Shown here: one piece after another, positions 12,410-22,784 of the stretch
Position numbering within the stretch: the first letter of the stretch is position 1
Layout of the letters: each line of letters starts with the position of its first letter
Source: Xanthoparmelia taractica
Taxonomy: Eukaryota; Ascomycota; Lecanoromycetes; Lecanorales; Parmeliaceae
Length of the DNA stretch: 64,000 nucleotides
Reading direction: 5' to 3'
Assembly (NCBI GenBank): GCA_033085395.1
Contig: MU853182.1
Location: 1 to 64,000, forward strand
Translations under genes and position numbers: made by a program
The notes under the pieces: model-generated
What the model saw: the letters and a program-made list of their open reading frames with translations, nothing else
Told to the model about the DNA's origin: nothing
The model's database searches: none

Positions 12410-12685
12410 TACGGGTCGGAAAGATGTGGTATATTTGATGGTATGGGATTAGTTTTTCGAATATCATATTGAAAGATATAGAATATCCCATACTCTCATT
12501 GAATTTTTAATAAATATATTACGTAATATTTTTTTATATTCTAAAAATATGTAAAAAGCCTAAGCGAACGCTTATATAATTATAAAATTCTATAAATAGA
12601 TTAAAAAGATATAATTTTTTAAAAAAAGTTGAAAAAAAGTTAAAAACGACTATATTCAATAGATACCACACCTTTCCGACCCGTA
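12410..12685. mobile_element. 276-bp MITE-like element, copy A
   Basis: Terminal inverted repeats TACGGGTCGGAAAGATGTGG and its inverse (one mismatch), flanked by a perfect 8-bp repeat TCTATTCG (12402-12409 and 12686-12693). It shares its ends with the 1.1-kb element at 9150 and nearly all of its interior with copy B. It has no coding capacity and is probably mobilised in trans. Confidence 0.75.
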
Positions 12686-13784
12686 TCTATTCGATTTTAT
12701 AATATTATATCTTTTCGATTACTATAAGTAAGATAAATCTATATTATTATTACTACGCTCTATAACTATACTCTTTATACGTAGCAAATAGAGTAAAAAA
12801 ATTATACTAGAAATATATTTAAAGTTAACTAATAGATCTTAATATATAAGATTCATAGATATTGATATTTTTAAAATTATATTAATAAATTTAAAATTAC
12901 GAACTTAATAAACTCTATAAAAATTCGCTTTTAATATAATTAGTAAATCTATATAATTTTTAAATTAATTTTTATAGAATTCGCTAAATTAATAACTTTA
13001 ACTTTACTATTAATATAATTTTAATATAATTAATAACTACTACTTACTATACTTACTCTTAGTATTAATTATATAATTTAATTCTATATTTAACTCTATA
13101 AGTTTTTTTTTTTAAATTAATAATAAGATTCGATAGCGATATTATCTATAAATTTAAAAAGTTTATTTTTATACGAATTTTATAGAGTTCGTACGATTAG
13201 TATAATTTAATACGATTTAATACGATTTAATCGAATTAATCTTATTTATTTATATTAATAAGATTTAATTTAATTAATAACTATTTAAAAATTTTAATAA
13301 ATAAAGTTACTATTAATATAATTAATATAATTTAATAAGTAAGATAATTTTTAAATCTATACGTAAAGTCTTCGTAAGACTTATAATAGTTCTAATAATA
13401 TTCTATAATACTAAGTTTATTACGTATTACTCTCGCGAGAATATAGTTTAAAACTTATAATCTTAAGAATTATTACTATATATCGCTATTAAATCTCGTT
13501 ATAATTATTAAAAAAATTATATAGAGTTAAATATAAGATTAAGTTACGTAACTAATATTAATAATAAGTAATATTTATTAATTATATTAAAATAATATTA
13601 ATAATAAAGTTTATTAAAAAGATAGATAGTAGAACACTTAATTATCCTACTATATAGATCTATAAGACTAGATATAATAATATTAAGACTATACTAGACG
13701 AGATTCGAGTAGATAAAATAAAAACGAACTTAGTTATTTCGACACTCTCACTCGAATAGCGCTATATAGTAAAAATATTTCTCT

Positions 13785-14124
13785 ATAGTCGAATATCGAG
13801 TAGCGACAATAAGAGCGTCGAGTAGTTAGAATAAAGATAAACATCGAATAGCTATCGTGAAATAACGATAGTAAGATCGAAATTTAAAAGCCGAATAGCG
13901 ACGATAATAGCGTCGAGTAACTATTATGAAATAATAACGATAAGATCGAAATTTAAAAGTCGAATAGCGGCGATAAGAGCGTCGAGTAGCGACGATAATA
14001 GCGTTAGAAAGCTATCGTGAAATAGCGACGATAAGATTAAAATTTAAAAGTCGAATAGCGACGATAAGAGCGTCGAATAGCTACGATAAAGGTGAGAGTT
14101 AAATAGTTATCGTAAAATAGCGAC
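13785..14124 (+). repeat. Minisatellite of GCGACGATAAGAGCGTCGA-type units
   Basis: About five irregular units of roughly 65-80 bp built from GTCGAATAGCGACGATAAGA, GCGTCGAGTAGC, TATCGTGAAATAGCGACG and ATCGAAATTTAAAA. Differences between units are mostly C/T and G/A, as expected from RIP. It abuts copy B of the MITE. Confidence 0.7.
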
Positions 14125-14400
14125 TACGAGTCGGAAAGGTGTGATATATTTGATGGTATGGGACTAGTTTTTCGAATACCATACCGAAAGGTATAAGATA
14201 TCCCATACTTCCATTGAGTTTTTAATAAATATATTACGTGATATTTTTTTATATTCTAAAAATACGTAAAAAGCTTAAGCGAACGCTTATGTAATTATAA
14301 AATTCTATAAATAGATTAAAAAGATATAATTTTTTAAAAAAAGTTGAAAAAAAGTTAAAAACGATTATGTTCAATAGATACCACACCTTTCCGACTCGTA
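14125..14400. mobile_element. 276-bp MITE-like element, copy B
   Basis: Same length and same interior as copy A, ends TACGAGTCGGAAAGGTGTG and the inverse ending CTTTCCGACTCGTA. The flanks (ATAGCGAC and ATGAAGAA) do not form a clear target duplication. It may have moved by recombination, or its duplication has mutated. Confidence 0.72.
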
Positions 14401-14733
14401 ATGAAGAATTATAGCTAAAAAATAAAGATATTTAAGAATTTTAACTGTTAGCCCTATTAAGAATCCCAAGGACTTGGTATTTCAGAACTTTTAATGCAGA
14501 TCTCCGTAGACAATACTTATTCGAAATAGTATCTAGAGTCCCTATAAACACCCCCCCCAGCCCCTAAGGAATATTCTAGGGTCTTTGTTACGGGGCTCTC
14601 TTCCGACATAGGATTAGGGCTGGTACTAGCGCTGTCCAGGATTTCATGGTGTCTCCCTTCGTAAGAATATCGAAGTCTCAGAGAAGATATCAGAGACTAG
14701 GTAATCGTGACCCCACTATGAGCGAAGCGAATA
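14401..14733. other. Less mutated segment between MITE B and the pogo element
   Basis: Normal base composition returns for about 300 bp, with a short C run (CACCCCCCCCAG at about 14550). No coding sequence recognised. The final 30 bp contain an imperfect inverted repeat (CCCACTAT...ATAGTGG) around the presumed pogo end. Confidence 0.4.
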
Positions 14734-16428
14734 GTGGTCCGCAACTCAAATGCGCACCATACTCAAATGCGCAAAAATCGATCAATCCTTCTTGATTCTA
14801 CATATATCTCGTTCCACACTTCGCGTGGCTAGAAACACGTCCCAATGCGCATACACAAGCTTCTAGACTTTATAATCCAGCCGTCGAATAAGGTTCTTAA
14901 CGATCTTATTAGTCTTTTCTTATTGAATTTCCTTAATTCGAATAACTCGCTTTAAGATCTTCTTCGTCTTTTTTTTTAACTATTTCTTTATAAAGAGTTA
15001 AAGATTTATATATTTAATCTATAGATATTTATTTATTCTTCTAAATAATCGTTTTAATTAATATTTTACGTGCTTATTTAATTATAATCTCGTTATAAAT
15101 AACTTTAAGATCTTATTTAGCGATTTATCTCGAAAATTTATTAATAATAAATCTCTTAATAAATCTCGCTAATAATCGACGTATACTCTTAAAAATCACG
15201 AATACTTATTCTTTAAGTAATTCTTGAAATTATTAATTAAACTTAATTATATCTTAAGTCGAATAAGACGTATTTATAAATATAATAAGAGTAGAAGAGA
15301 GAGTAGTAACACGTGACTATAGATTTTTAATTTTTACTAGTATTACTTCGGGATTATAGAGTATAATTTAGTCTTTCGAAAGGTCGATCTAATAGTCGAA
15401 GACGTAAATATTTAAGATCTTATTTAATTGAATATTACTAAGAAATTTAATCTATTAAAATTACTACTATTAAGTCGAATAGCGTTATTTATAATCTCGA
15501 TATAATAATATTTAAATAATTAAAAGCAATTTATATCTAGTAGCTAAGTAACGTGTGTCGAATATAATAAAAGACTAAATAGATCTATCTTTATTTGCTA
15601 CGCAAATGTATAGAATTCGTATATATAATAAGATCCGAAGTTATTTAGAATTAGAACTCTTTACTCTTCTCGTTAATATCGACTAAAATATATATTAAAA
15701 TGTAGTAGTTAATCGTATACTAATCGATTATTCGAATATTTAGTAGATAAGATCGCTAGAACGATATCGTTCGGTAGGTTATTCTTACCTCATTTGTGTA
15801 GAATATAAGCGTCTTTCAAGATAACGAACGAAGGCACACTTTAGTTCTCAATAGAAATTACCTTAATAGACGTAATATAGTCTTGATTATCTAAATTCAC
15901 GAATCGTAGAGACTTACTCTTATCGAGTGCAATCACGTAATAAGCTATTTTATAGTTAATTCGAAAGCCTATCTCATTTATATTTTAAATATCTTTATTC
16001 TATACGCTCTTCTTTGTAATTTCACGTTGAAACCTCTTATATATCTCTTATATACCCTAAACGTCGTGCGTATTCTTACACTCTACATGTCACGGTTTTG
16101 GCATATGCTCTCCGAATGCCAAGCCCGATGTGGATCAATGTTGCTCCGGAGAAGAGTTTTCAGAGCCTTCGTAGCATATTCAGTCAATGGAAGCAGTCAA
16201 TCCCACTACACGTCCATTCGTTCGTGACACTACACTTAATAACTTTTGCTTTTATTTGTGATACTTGAGATAATATTTTAAGAATCGTGTGACTCAGTCT
16301 TTATCTAGAGCTCGAAGGAGGGAATCGAGATCTAACGCGATCTTGAGAATATACTCTATAGTATCACGAATATGCTTAAAACGAATCGAATACTTAATAT
16401 GATCTAATCGATTATGTAGATGTAGTGG
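14734..16428 (-). mobile_element. RIP-degraded Fot1/pogo-type DNA transposon
   Basis: On the minus strand the text translates, through many stop codons, as a pogo/Fot1 DDE transposase. Recognisable pieces in order are WVTRFL-like (from 16300), NEIGFRINYKIAYYVIALDK (from 15980), FVILKDAYILHK, VLILNNFGSYYIYEFYTFA, the region matching PPHSTH-LQPLD, then TIRSTFRKTKLYSIIP near 15360. A candidate terminal repeat GTGGTCCGCAACTCAAATGC lies after a TA at 14732-14733. The N-terminal end stops abruptly at about 16428 without the matching inverted end, so the element is truncated. Trp codons appear as TGA and Gln codons as TAA/TAG, which fits RIP. Confidence 0.8.
16088..16229. mobile_element. Solo LTR (142 bp) inside the pogo transposase
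   Basis: Starts TGTCACG and ends CGTGACA (perfect 7-bp inverted ends, TG..CA), flanked on both sides by the 5-bp duplication CTACA (16083-16087 and 16230-16234). Removing it and one CTACA restores the transposase frame across the junction. Its base composition is normal, unlike its surroundings, so it arrived after the local RIP. A 142-bp LTR is short; no internal retrotransposon region is present. Confidence 0.75.
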
Positions 16429-16429
16429 T

Positions 16430-17244
16430 AGCGACTACCTCCGCCAAGATTTTCCCGCCTTGATCACCCTGTCCTGATTTTACGCTGCGTAATGGGGCTT
16501 GGACCCCGGCACCCCACCCCAGTGTCGGCCCGGGGGCCCATTAGAGGGGAGCCCCAACAACCCCAAGACAGAGATATCTTCGTAGAAGTAGGGCGGCTGC
16601 AAGGGTGCTGCGGGATACCCAGCCCCACACCACCCCCCTAACCAGACCAAGTGCGCCTATATCTCTAATCGTCATCGATCCAAAGTAATCAGGGCTATTC
16701 TAGGTTTTGTGGACCTTCGGGGTATACCGGGCCCACGCTAGGGGGGCCCCGTTTTTGGACGGGGGTTTTAGAGGAGGCCTTTGGGGCACCCAGCACTCGA
16801 CCCCAAACTACAGAGTCGAAGATACGTAGACCTTTTACGTACTACATACGGTAGTGAGCCTTTTAGGTAGCTAAGATCTAGTGCGTAGGTACCTTAAAAG
16901 AGCTAATATTAAACTGGATATAGAATTCTATCTACGAGCATGGAGTATTAGCGAGGTGGCAGCGAGATAATAATCGGGTGGGTGCTGACGCGTGACGCCG
17001 CAAGGTATGTCGAGGTCTACAGTGCTCATTGATGTTGATCATTAAATCCTATCAGTTGGGTTCGCTACAGTAAACAAATTTGGATGTGCGTGGGGTGTGT
17101 GGATTAAATTTATCATGGGCAGCTAAGGTGGAGCTCTTGAGTCATCTCTATGTGCTCTGGTCATGATTGATAAAAAAAAAAAAAAAAAGGATAGACCGGG
17201 TCAACGCCATCCCTGGCACGCCAAATAGCGATAACCCCCCAAAA
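16430..17244. other. GC-rich transposon-like flank and lectin 3' region
   Basis: An abrupt switch from RIP text to a sequence starting with the hairpin GGTAGCGACTACC and rich in GGGGCC/CCCC runs (16490-16770). Probably part of an un-RIPped repeat, but I find no terminal repeats or frames. A run of 17 A (17172-17188) lies just beyond the lectin stop codon. Confidence 0.4.
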
Positions 17245-19227
17245 CTATCCCAACCATGAACCCCAGCGGCGGGCCTTCCTCCGCCGATCATACGTCGTCG
17301 GCGCCGAATTCGAACTGCCCAACGGAATCCCAATCTGCCCCATCGCCGGCCACGTCCTGTTCGAAACCTCCCTGCTGATTTCCTGCAGCTCCCCGAACCC
17401 GCTCAAGCCCGTCGGATCCCCCGTGACCTTGTCCGCCCAGAAGACGTAAATACGGCCCGGAAGACCCGGGACGACGTTATTCGAGGCTGCTAGGGGTCGA
17501 TGGAGCGAGGATTGACCGGCCTGATTGTAGGCGAGTTTGGGGCTGGCGACGAGCGGAGAGCTGAGGTTGTAGGCTTCTTGGTTGTTGACTGAGCCCGGGG
17601 TGCCGGTGATGACGAGTTCGTGGATGGTGGGTTGGGCGGCTGGGTGGTCGGCGCTGGTGTAGTGGTAGATGTAGGTTGAGCCGTTTTGCGATATGGCGGC
17701 TACATCGGCGTTATTATGATCGAGCAGGTTTGGGAAGCTGGCGCCTAGGTTTTGCCAATGTTAGGGGTTGACAGTCTTGAAGGAAGGTTAGGGTTCATGC
17801 TGCATACCGTTCTGGTACGTCCCAGTGGGATCCGAAAGGGACATCCACGCTTCTTGCAGAGTGTTGTTGCCAGAGGAAAAGAAGAGCCTCACTGTCTGTG
17901 TGCTCTCGTCGATGGTCGCTGCCATGTGTGAATTCGAACATGGATTGTGCAACTTTGCTCCATTTGCCCATGAGTCAGTGGTCTGAGTCCAGATCAACTC
18001 TTGCACAAAGGATGCTCCCGTCAGATTCTGTGCGCGGTAGTAGAGCCGAAGACCGGGTCCAGTATGGAAATTCTGCGAATAGACTGCTGCCATTCGATAG
18101 CCGTCCCAGTCATTTTCGGGGTCCTGAGTGGCCGAAGGTAAGGAAACGTTCCCTACCACGGGAACATTTAAGGGGTTTAGGGTACCGGGTTCCCAGTAAG
18201 CCTCGCTGTTAAGGATTTTTCTCTTTTCTTGCAAAAGCCCATTCAATCCTACGTAGAAAATGCTTCCCTACGATTCTATTATGCCTCGTGCTGTGGTAGA
18301 GAACGTAGACTTCTCTTACCTGCTGATTCGACCCGTTAAGGTAAGTCACTGTGGCAAGCCCAGTATTGTTGATCGCGTCGGTGAAGATAGGTCTAGCCCG
18401 CTGTTAGTGCGCTTTATGCTTCTGCTGTTCATATGGCTTACCGGGCGCTTTGCCAAGACGTCGTGCCGTTATAGACTGCTTCCTTGATGTTTCCAAGGAC
18501 TGATTGGTAATATATCCGAAAAACTTGTTGCATTTCACCATTGGAACCACCTTGGCTATACGATACAACATTGAGTGGTGACCCTGCCACCACGTCGCCT
18601 TGCCTAACATGACTGTATTAGTAACACAATTCCTCCTGGCTTCGGACGTGAACATACTGCAAAGGTAAGGTTGTAGTTCTATTCGCACTATTTGTCGCAT
18701 TGTTTATGGAGCTATTGGATGCCGGCTGCGCAGAGGAAGAGGACTTCCCTTGGCGTGATTGCAGTCCACCTACTACTCCGCCAATGATAGCTGCGGCCAG
18801 GACAAGTGCTAGAATCAGGCCTGAAAGCTCCCAAAAATGCTTTTGTCGCAGACCGCATATCCTCTTCTCTGGTGGTGGAGCTGATCTGACGCCTTCGTCA
18901 ATCTCCATAGGTCCCGTTGGAGACATGGGGCTGAGTGTGCTATCTGGAGACGTTGGTATGCCCATAGGTATGCCCCAAGGGACTCCTGCGTGGGCCTGCT
19001 TCTCATTGATATAAAATCCATGGTTCTTGAAGTCGTCGTCAAGCAAGCCTTGGGGTTTTGATTCGTCCAAATGCGGATCTCGATTATCTCTAGCTCTTGT
19101 GTCGAGTTGAAGACCTTCGTAGTCTACGTTGTCGAGCGTCGACTGACCCTAATGTCAGTATTCAGGAGCAAGACATGCGCAGTAGACCACTTACCTTCTC
19201 CTTGGTGACTGAAGAGCGAGTAGTCAT
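17245..19227 (-). CDS. Single-pass membrane protein with fucose-specific-lectin-like ectodomain
   Basis: Model complement(join(17245..17744,17808..18267,18320..18392,18442..18612,18658..19148,19195..19227)), 575 aa. All five introns (45-63 nt) keep phase; the second ends TACTAATACAG. Residues 1-115 are cytosolic and disordered. A membrane helix follows (about 116-140, SGLILALVLAAAIIGGVVGG), then a Ser/Asn-rich stalk. The ectodomain has repeated blades such as EMQQVFRIYYQS..GNIKEAVYNG, SIFYVGLNGLLQEK and LRLYYRAQN..SFVQELIW. These match the six-bladed beta-propeller of fungal fucose lectins (AAL type, PF07938). There is no cleavable signal peptide; the type II topology is typical of membrane-bound members. 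It is expected to bind fucosylated glycans at the cell surface or in the secretory path; the ligand is inferred. Confidence 0.75.
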
Positions 19228-20661
19228 TATGAACGGTTGCGCCAATCGTTCGATATTCAAAGGCGACTTGGATTCGAGCGCGCCGCCCACGTAAAAGTAG
19301 TATGGAGAGATGCGCCAGAGGACATGCCTAAAGAACCAAATTCTCCGAAAGGCAAAGGACACTACGATCTGACGGTGCGATGCGCTGCATCGTCACACGC
19401 TACATCTAGAAAGACGAGGAAGCTAGATGCGCACAAAGGGGGCAAAGCATTTGGCAAGTCTGGCTATCTTTCCTTGGCGTATTGGAGGGGTTTGGACGAA
19501 GATTTTAGCTAATCGGTGTCCCAAGGGGAAAATCCGGTCGATAATAATGCACGAAGCCTGCCGTCCAAACGTTTCAGAATGACGCACGGTCTCCCCGAAT
19601 CACAAGGGCCCAGAGACTTCTGTAACGGCCAGGTCTGCAGAATTCGTCAGAGGCGGCATTGGGTTTTGGAAATGGCCAGTATCCGCTTCATCTCCTTACT
19701 GAGGCACTGGCTGAGCTAGAGCACCAATACAACATATGAACAGGAAGTAAACTCCAGTTCACATCTTCAGAGATTCCCAGACTTGCCCACACCAGGCGTA
19801 TTCGAAGAAGCAGCTAGTTCGGGCGGGGAACATATTTCGTAGCCACGGGGAATTATCCTGCATGACCCCACACCACGGCCTTGACCGCTGCATCCGGCCA
19901 GTTGTCCGGCTTCAACCTTGAGTGGCTCGCGGAAGAAGGAAAGAAGAATTATCCTGGTGATCGAGATAGAAAGTCAGAGCGATGGTGGGCAGTGTTTCGC
20001 CATTTGAGCGCCTGTCGCTTATATGTTAGATGATGTCTTAGCTTCCCCTTAACTCTCGACCACACAATTCTCTTGCCGTGTTTAGTCAGAACCACTCAGG
20101 GATTCTGGATAACAACAACAAAAAGTGTGCATCCTCAATGCCTAAATCGTCAAAGAAAAGCACTAAAGGATGCAAGATTCCAATACATTATAATGCTGGC
20201 TAGGCTTTGTCCAGCAAGATTTTCAGAAACCTAGAACTGATTCGGGGCGCCCAGGCAAGAGAAAAGACATTCGATGTTGCATTCGGGAAGCTTATGAAAC
20301 AAAGATTCTTTCAAGCGTGGCTGGGGTCAACGATCAGGCTCACACCATCTTCACAATGCGCCGAACGCCTGTGCCTGGCAAATGCAGGAAGAACGCCATC
20401 CATGCACGTCTAGAGCTACCTATACGAAGTACCTCTGAAGATGTGCAAAGTCTTCAGTTGCCAAGGTTACAGACGACCGAGCAGAGCGCGCACGTCAGGA
20501 GTCGTAGTCATTATTATGTTGTACTTCTGAGTTGTTACACCTTTGGGCTAAAATCGTTGAGAGCTAGAATGCTTCAGAACGCCCCAAGAAACCTTCGATC
20601 GCGTGGCCCGACAGATGCCCGCCCACGTTAGTCGTTTCACCAGGCCGCAGATAAACGAACA
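19228..20661. other. Intergenic region, no gene recognised
   Basis: Upstream of the lectin gene and downstream of the Ecd/SGT1 gene. Open frames are short (under 105 codons) and overlap in several frames. I find no conserved motif, tRNA or repeat. Confidence 0.45.
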
Positions 20662-22518
20662 TCAACGATAACCTAATTCGCTTTCATCTCTTTCATCTCT
20701 AGGAAGTCTCATCCCCATCAGGTTCAGCATATTCCCACCAGGTCCCGACAAACCTCCCTGGCTTTTGAAACTCTCCAGCAAATTTTTGGCGAGATTGAAG
20801 TCGATCTCCTCATCTTCATCTTCAGAGGCGTCTTCCGCCTCCACTAGTACTTTTGATCGTCCGCTGCTCGACCCCTCTGCAATTGCTTTGCGGTGCAGCT
20901 CTGGATTTGCGGCCTCCTGTTTTGGATTCAAAGTCAAAGCTCCAGCTTCTCGAAGTTCATTCTCAATGTCCTGCATGGCTTGATGAACCCCTTTATCGTC
21001 CCCTTCGTCTGGTGAAACGCTCAAAATCCCGTCATCGTCGTGAACGCTGACCTTAGGGGTAGCCTTGGGGTCACCAGCAACTGGGGGCATGCCCATCATC
21101 TCCCTCATCATCTGGGTGAACGCGTCTTCATCAAAGCTGACCTCTTCGTCCTGGCCCTCGTCATCGCTACCACCATAAGCCTCGCTATCTTCCTCTTCGT
21201 CATCCTTGTCCATCTCGTCCAAAAGTTCGGCCCCATCGGCGCCCGCAGCATCATCATTCAGAAAATCTTCAAACCTTGCAACCATCTTTCGGAGATCGTT
21301 CTGAGCACCTTTGTCCCCAAAACCTTCATTGCTTTGTGGCGCACCAGGCTTTCGATTCCCTCCAAGTTCTTGTTCAAAATCCTCAAAGTTAATATCAAGC
21401 CAAGCCTCGTCGTCTTCCCGTGCTTCCCACTTCTTGATTTCAGCGTCAATTGGCAACTCGTCTTGTCCAGTGCGGATGTCATCTAGAAGCATTACAATTT
21501 CTCGAACGGTTTTCTTGTCTTGATTTTGAGGATCGCACATCAGCATCTCAAATCCACAGGCGACCTTCATACCCATCTCTGCTCTATCTTGAGATTGCGC
21601 TTCTCTCTTTGTGGAGGCATAGTCTACCCATAGCGCAGGAGCTACGAACTGCTGGCTTTTGAGCTGAGCATAACCAACTTTTGTAAATTCCACAGACACC
21701 GTCACTAGGTCTGTCGGTGGGAAATGGAGCCCATTGTGGTCGGGACTCTGTAGCGGGCGTAGAGCTATTGGATCGCGCAAGTAGAACGCTTCGACTGCGG
21801 CGCTTATATAGGCTGCATTTTCATGAAGAATGTAGGCCAGCTTTCTAGGTATCGTGAGCAGTGCATGATGAAGACCATCAGATATTTGCTTTGGGAATTT
21901 CTGAAGATGGTAGAATGCTTCGGCTTCCACTGCTGGGAGATACAGTAGCTTGGATTCTTGATTCTCTATTACATTCAACGCCTCTTTCAAGGTCAATGAC
22001 CCTGGCTTCGCTTCGATAATTTGTCCACCCGACTTCTCCAAGGGAATGATTAATAGCTTTCCATTATTGAGCCAGACCCGAAAGTCTGCAATCTCTGGAT
22101 TTAGCCAGCGAGGTAGGGCATTAGCTGCCTCGATAAGAAGAAATTGGCCATCAGTGTCCGTAACGCTGATCCAAAGTTTAGGATACTGCTTGCTCAACTC
22201 CCGTAGAATATAAACGACGAGCCACTCATCTTCTACGGAATCCCCGTAATTGGTACGTCCGTGCAAGAAACTTCTACCCTCTTCTCGTTCGAGCGAGAGC
22301 TTGAAGCTCTCGCGCTGCCAGATGAAGTCTTTCAGCAATTTGTTAATCAATTTTGTCGCAGCACTCTGTACTAGACGGAGCTGGTCTCGCCTCTCCAGAT
22401 CCGAGAGCTTCGAATCAAGAGTGTAGATGGTGTACTCCACGCAGTCTTCGGGTAAATACTTTGGAAAGCCATCAAACCCCTCCCCAAACCATTTGAATTC
22501 ATCTCTTGAGGTGTCCAT
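20662..22518 (-). CDS. Ecdysoneless/SGT1 family protein
   Basis: Intron-free ORF of 618 aa. The N-terminus (EDCVEYTIYTLDSKL) and the central phrases LPRWLNPEIADFRVWLNNGKL and FPPTDLVTVSVEFTKVGYAQL are characteristic of the Ecd/SGT1 family (PF07093). The family's human member ECD works with R2TP and in pre-mRNA splicing; fungal members are known as SGT1-like transcription factors. The C-terminal third is strongly acidic (DEMDKDDEEEDSEAYGG, AEDASEDEDEEIDF), as usual in the family. The gene is divergent from the spindle-pole-body gene, 266 bp apart. It is not the HSP90 co-chaperone Sgt1, which shares only the name. Confidence 0.9.
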   Translation of the reverse strand: MDTSRDEFKWFGEGFDGFPKYLPEDCVEYTIYTLDSKLSDLERRDQLRLVQSAATKLINKLLKDFIWQRESFKLSLEREEGRSFLHGRTNYGDSVEDEWLVVYILRELSKQYPKLWISVTDTDGQFLLIEAANALPRWLNPEIADFRVWLNNGKLLIIPLEKSGGQIIEAKPGSLTLKEALNVIENQESKLLYLPAVEAEAFYHLQKFPKQISDGLHHALLTIPRKLAYILHENAAYISAAVEAFYLRDPIALRPLQSPDHNGLHFPPTDLVTVSVEFTKVGYAQLKSQQFVAPALWVDYASTKREAQSQDRAEMGMKVACGFEMLMCDPQNQDKKTVREIVMLLDDIRTGQDELPIDAEIKKWEAREDDEAWLDINFEDFEQELGGNRKPGAPQSNEGFGDKGAQNDLRKMVARFEDFLNDDAAGADGAELLDEMDKDDEEEDSEAYGGSDDEGQDEEVSFDEDAFTQMMREMMGMPPVAGDPKATPKVSVHDDDGILSVSPDEGDDKGVHQAMQDIENELREAGALTLNPKQEAANPELHRKAIAEGSSSGRSKVLVEAEDASEDEDEEIDFNLAKNLLESFKSQGGLSGPGGNMLNLMGMRLPRDERDESELGYR

Positions 22519-22784
22519 ATCTCCATGACCTAGATGGTAGGATTCATAGACTGCCTCGCTGCCACCAACTCAAATGAAATATATGCGCCAAGACGCCGGC
22601 GCGATAAGGCTAAAGGTGGAATAACGGGGAAGGTTTGCCGATTCCGATTGTTTACAAAGCTTATTATCCTTCTCCACAACACGATATAGTGGCATTGATT
22701 TTGCGCATCTCCACAGTATGACTTACTTTGTATGACGAGCAAGCTTTAAGACTCCACATTGCGCATGCATCAACATATCTCATT
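22519..22784. promoter_or_regulatory. Shared divergent promoter
   Basis: Only 266 bp separate the start codons of the Ecd/SGT1 gene (minus) and the spindle-pole-body gene (plus), so the two promoters must overlap. No TATA box or named operator is evident. Confidence 0.5.

Larger units (their letters stand above)
8340..16430. repeat. AT-rich, RIP-degraded transposon block
   Basis: Sequence changes sharply to an AT-rich text full of TpA and nearly without CpA/TpG, with stop codons in every frame. This is the signature of repeat-induced point mutation (CpA to TpA) acting on repeats in ascomycetes. It contains a pogo element, three related inverted-repeat elements, direct repeats and a minisatellite, described separately. 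A few less mutated islands remain (about 11230-11400, 14430-14870, 16088-16229). Confidence 0.85.

Noticed and set aside
14734..16428. Reading the AT-rich block as mitochondrial DNA
   Set aside because: Contents are nuclear transposon families with C-to-T decay and nuclear junctions on both sides, with no mitochondrial genes.
8340..16430. Regular short spaced repeats as a CRISPR array
   Set aside because: The genome is fungal, and the repeats are a minisatellite and transposon ends with no constant spacer length.
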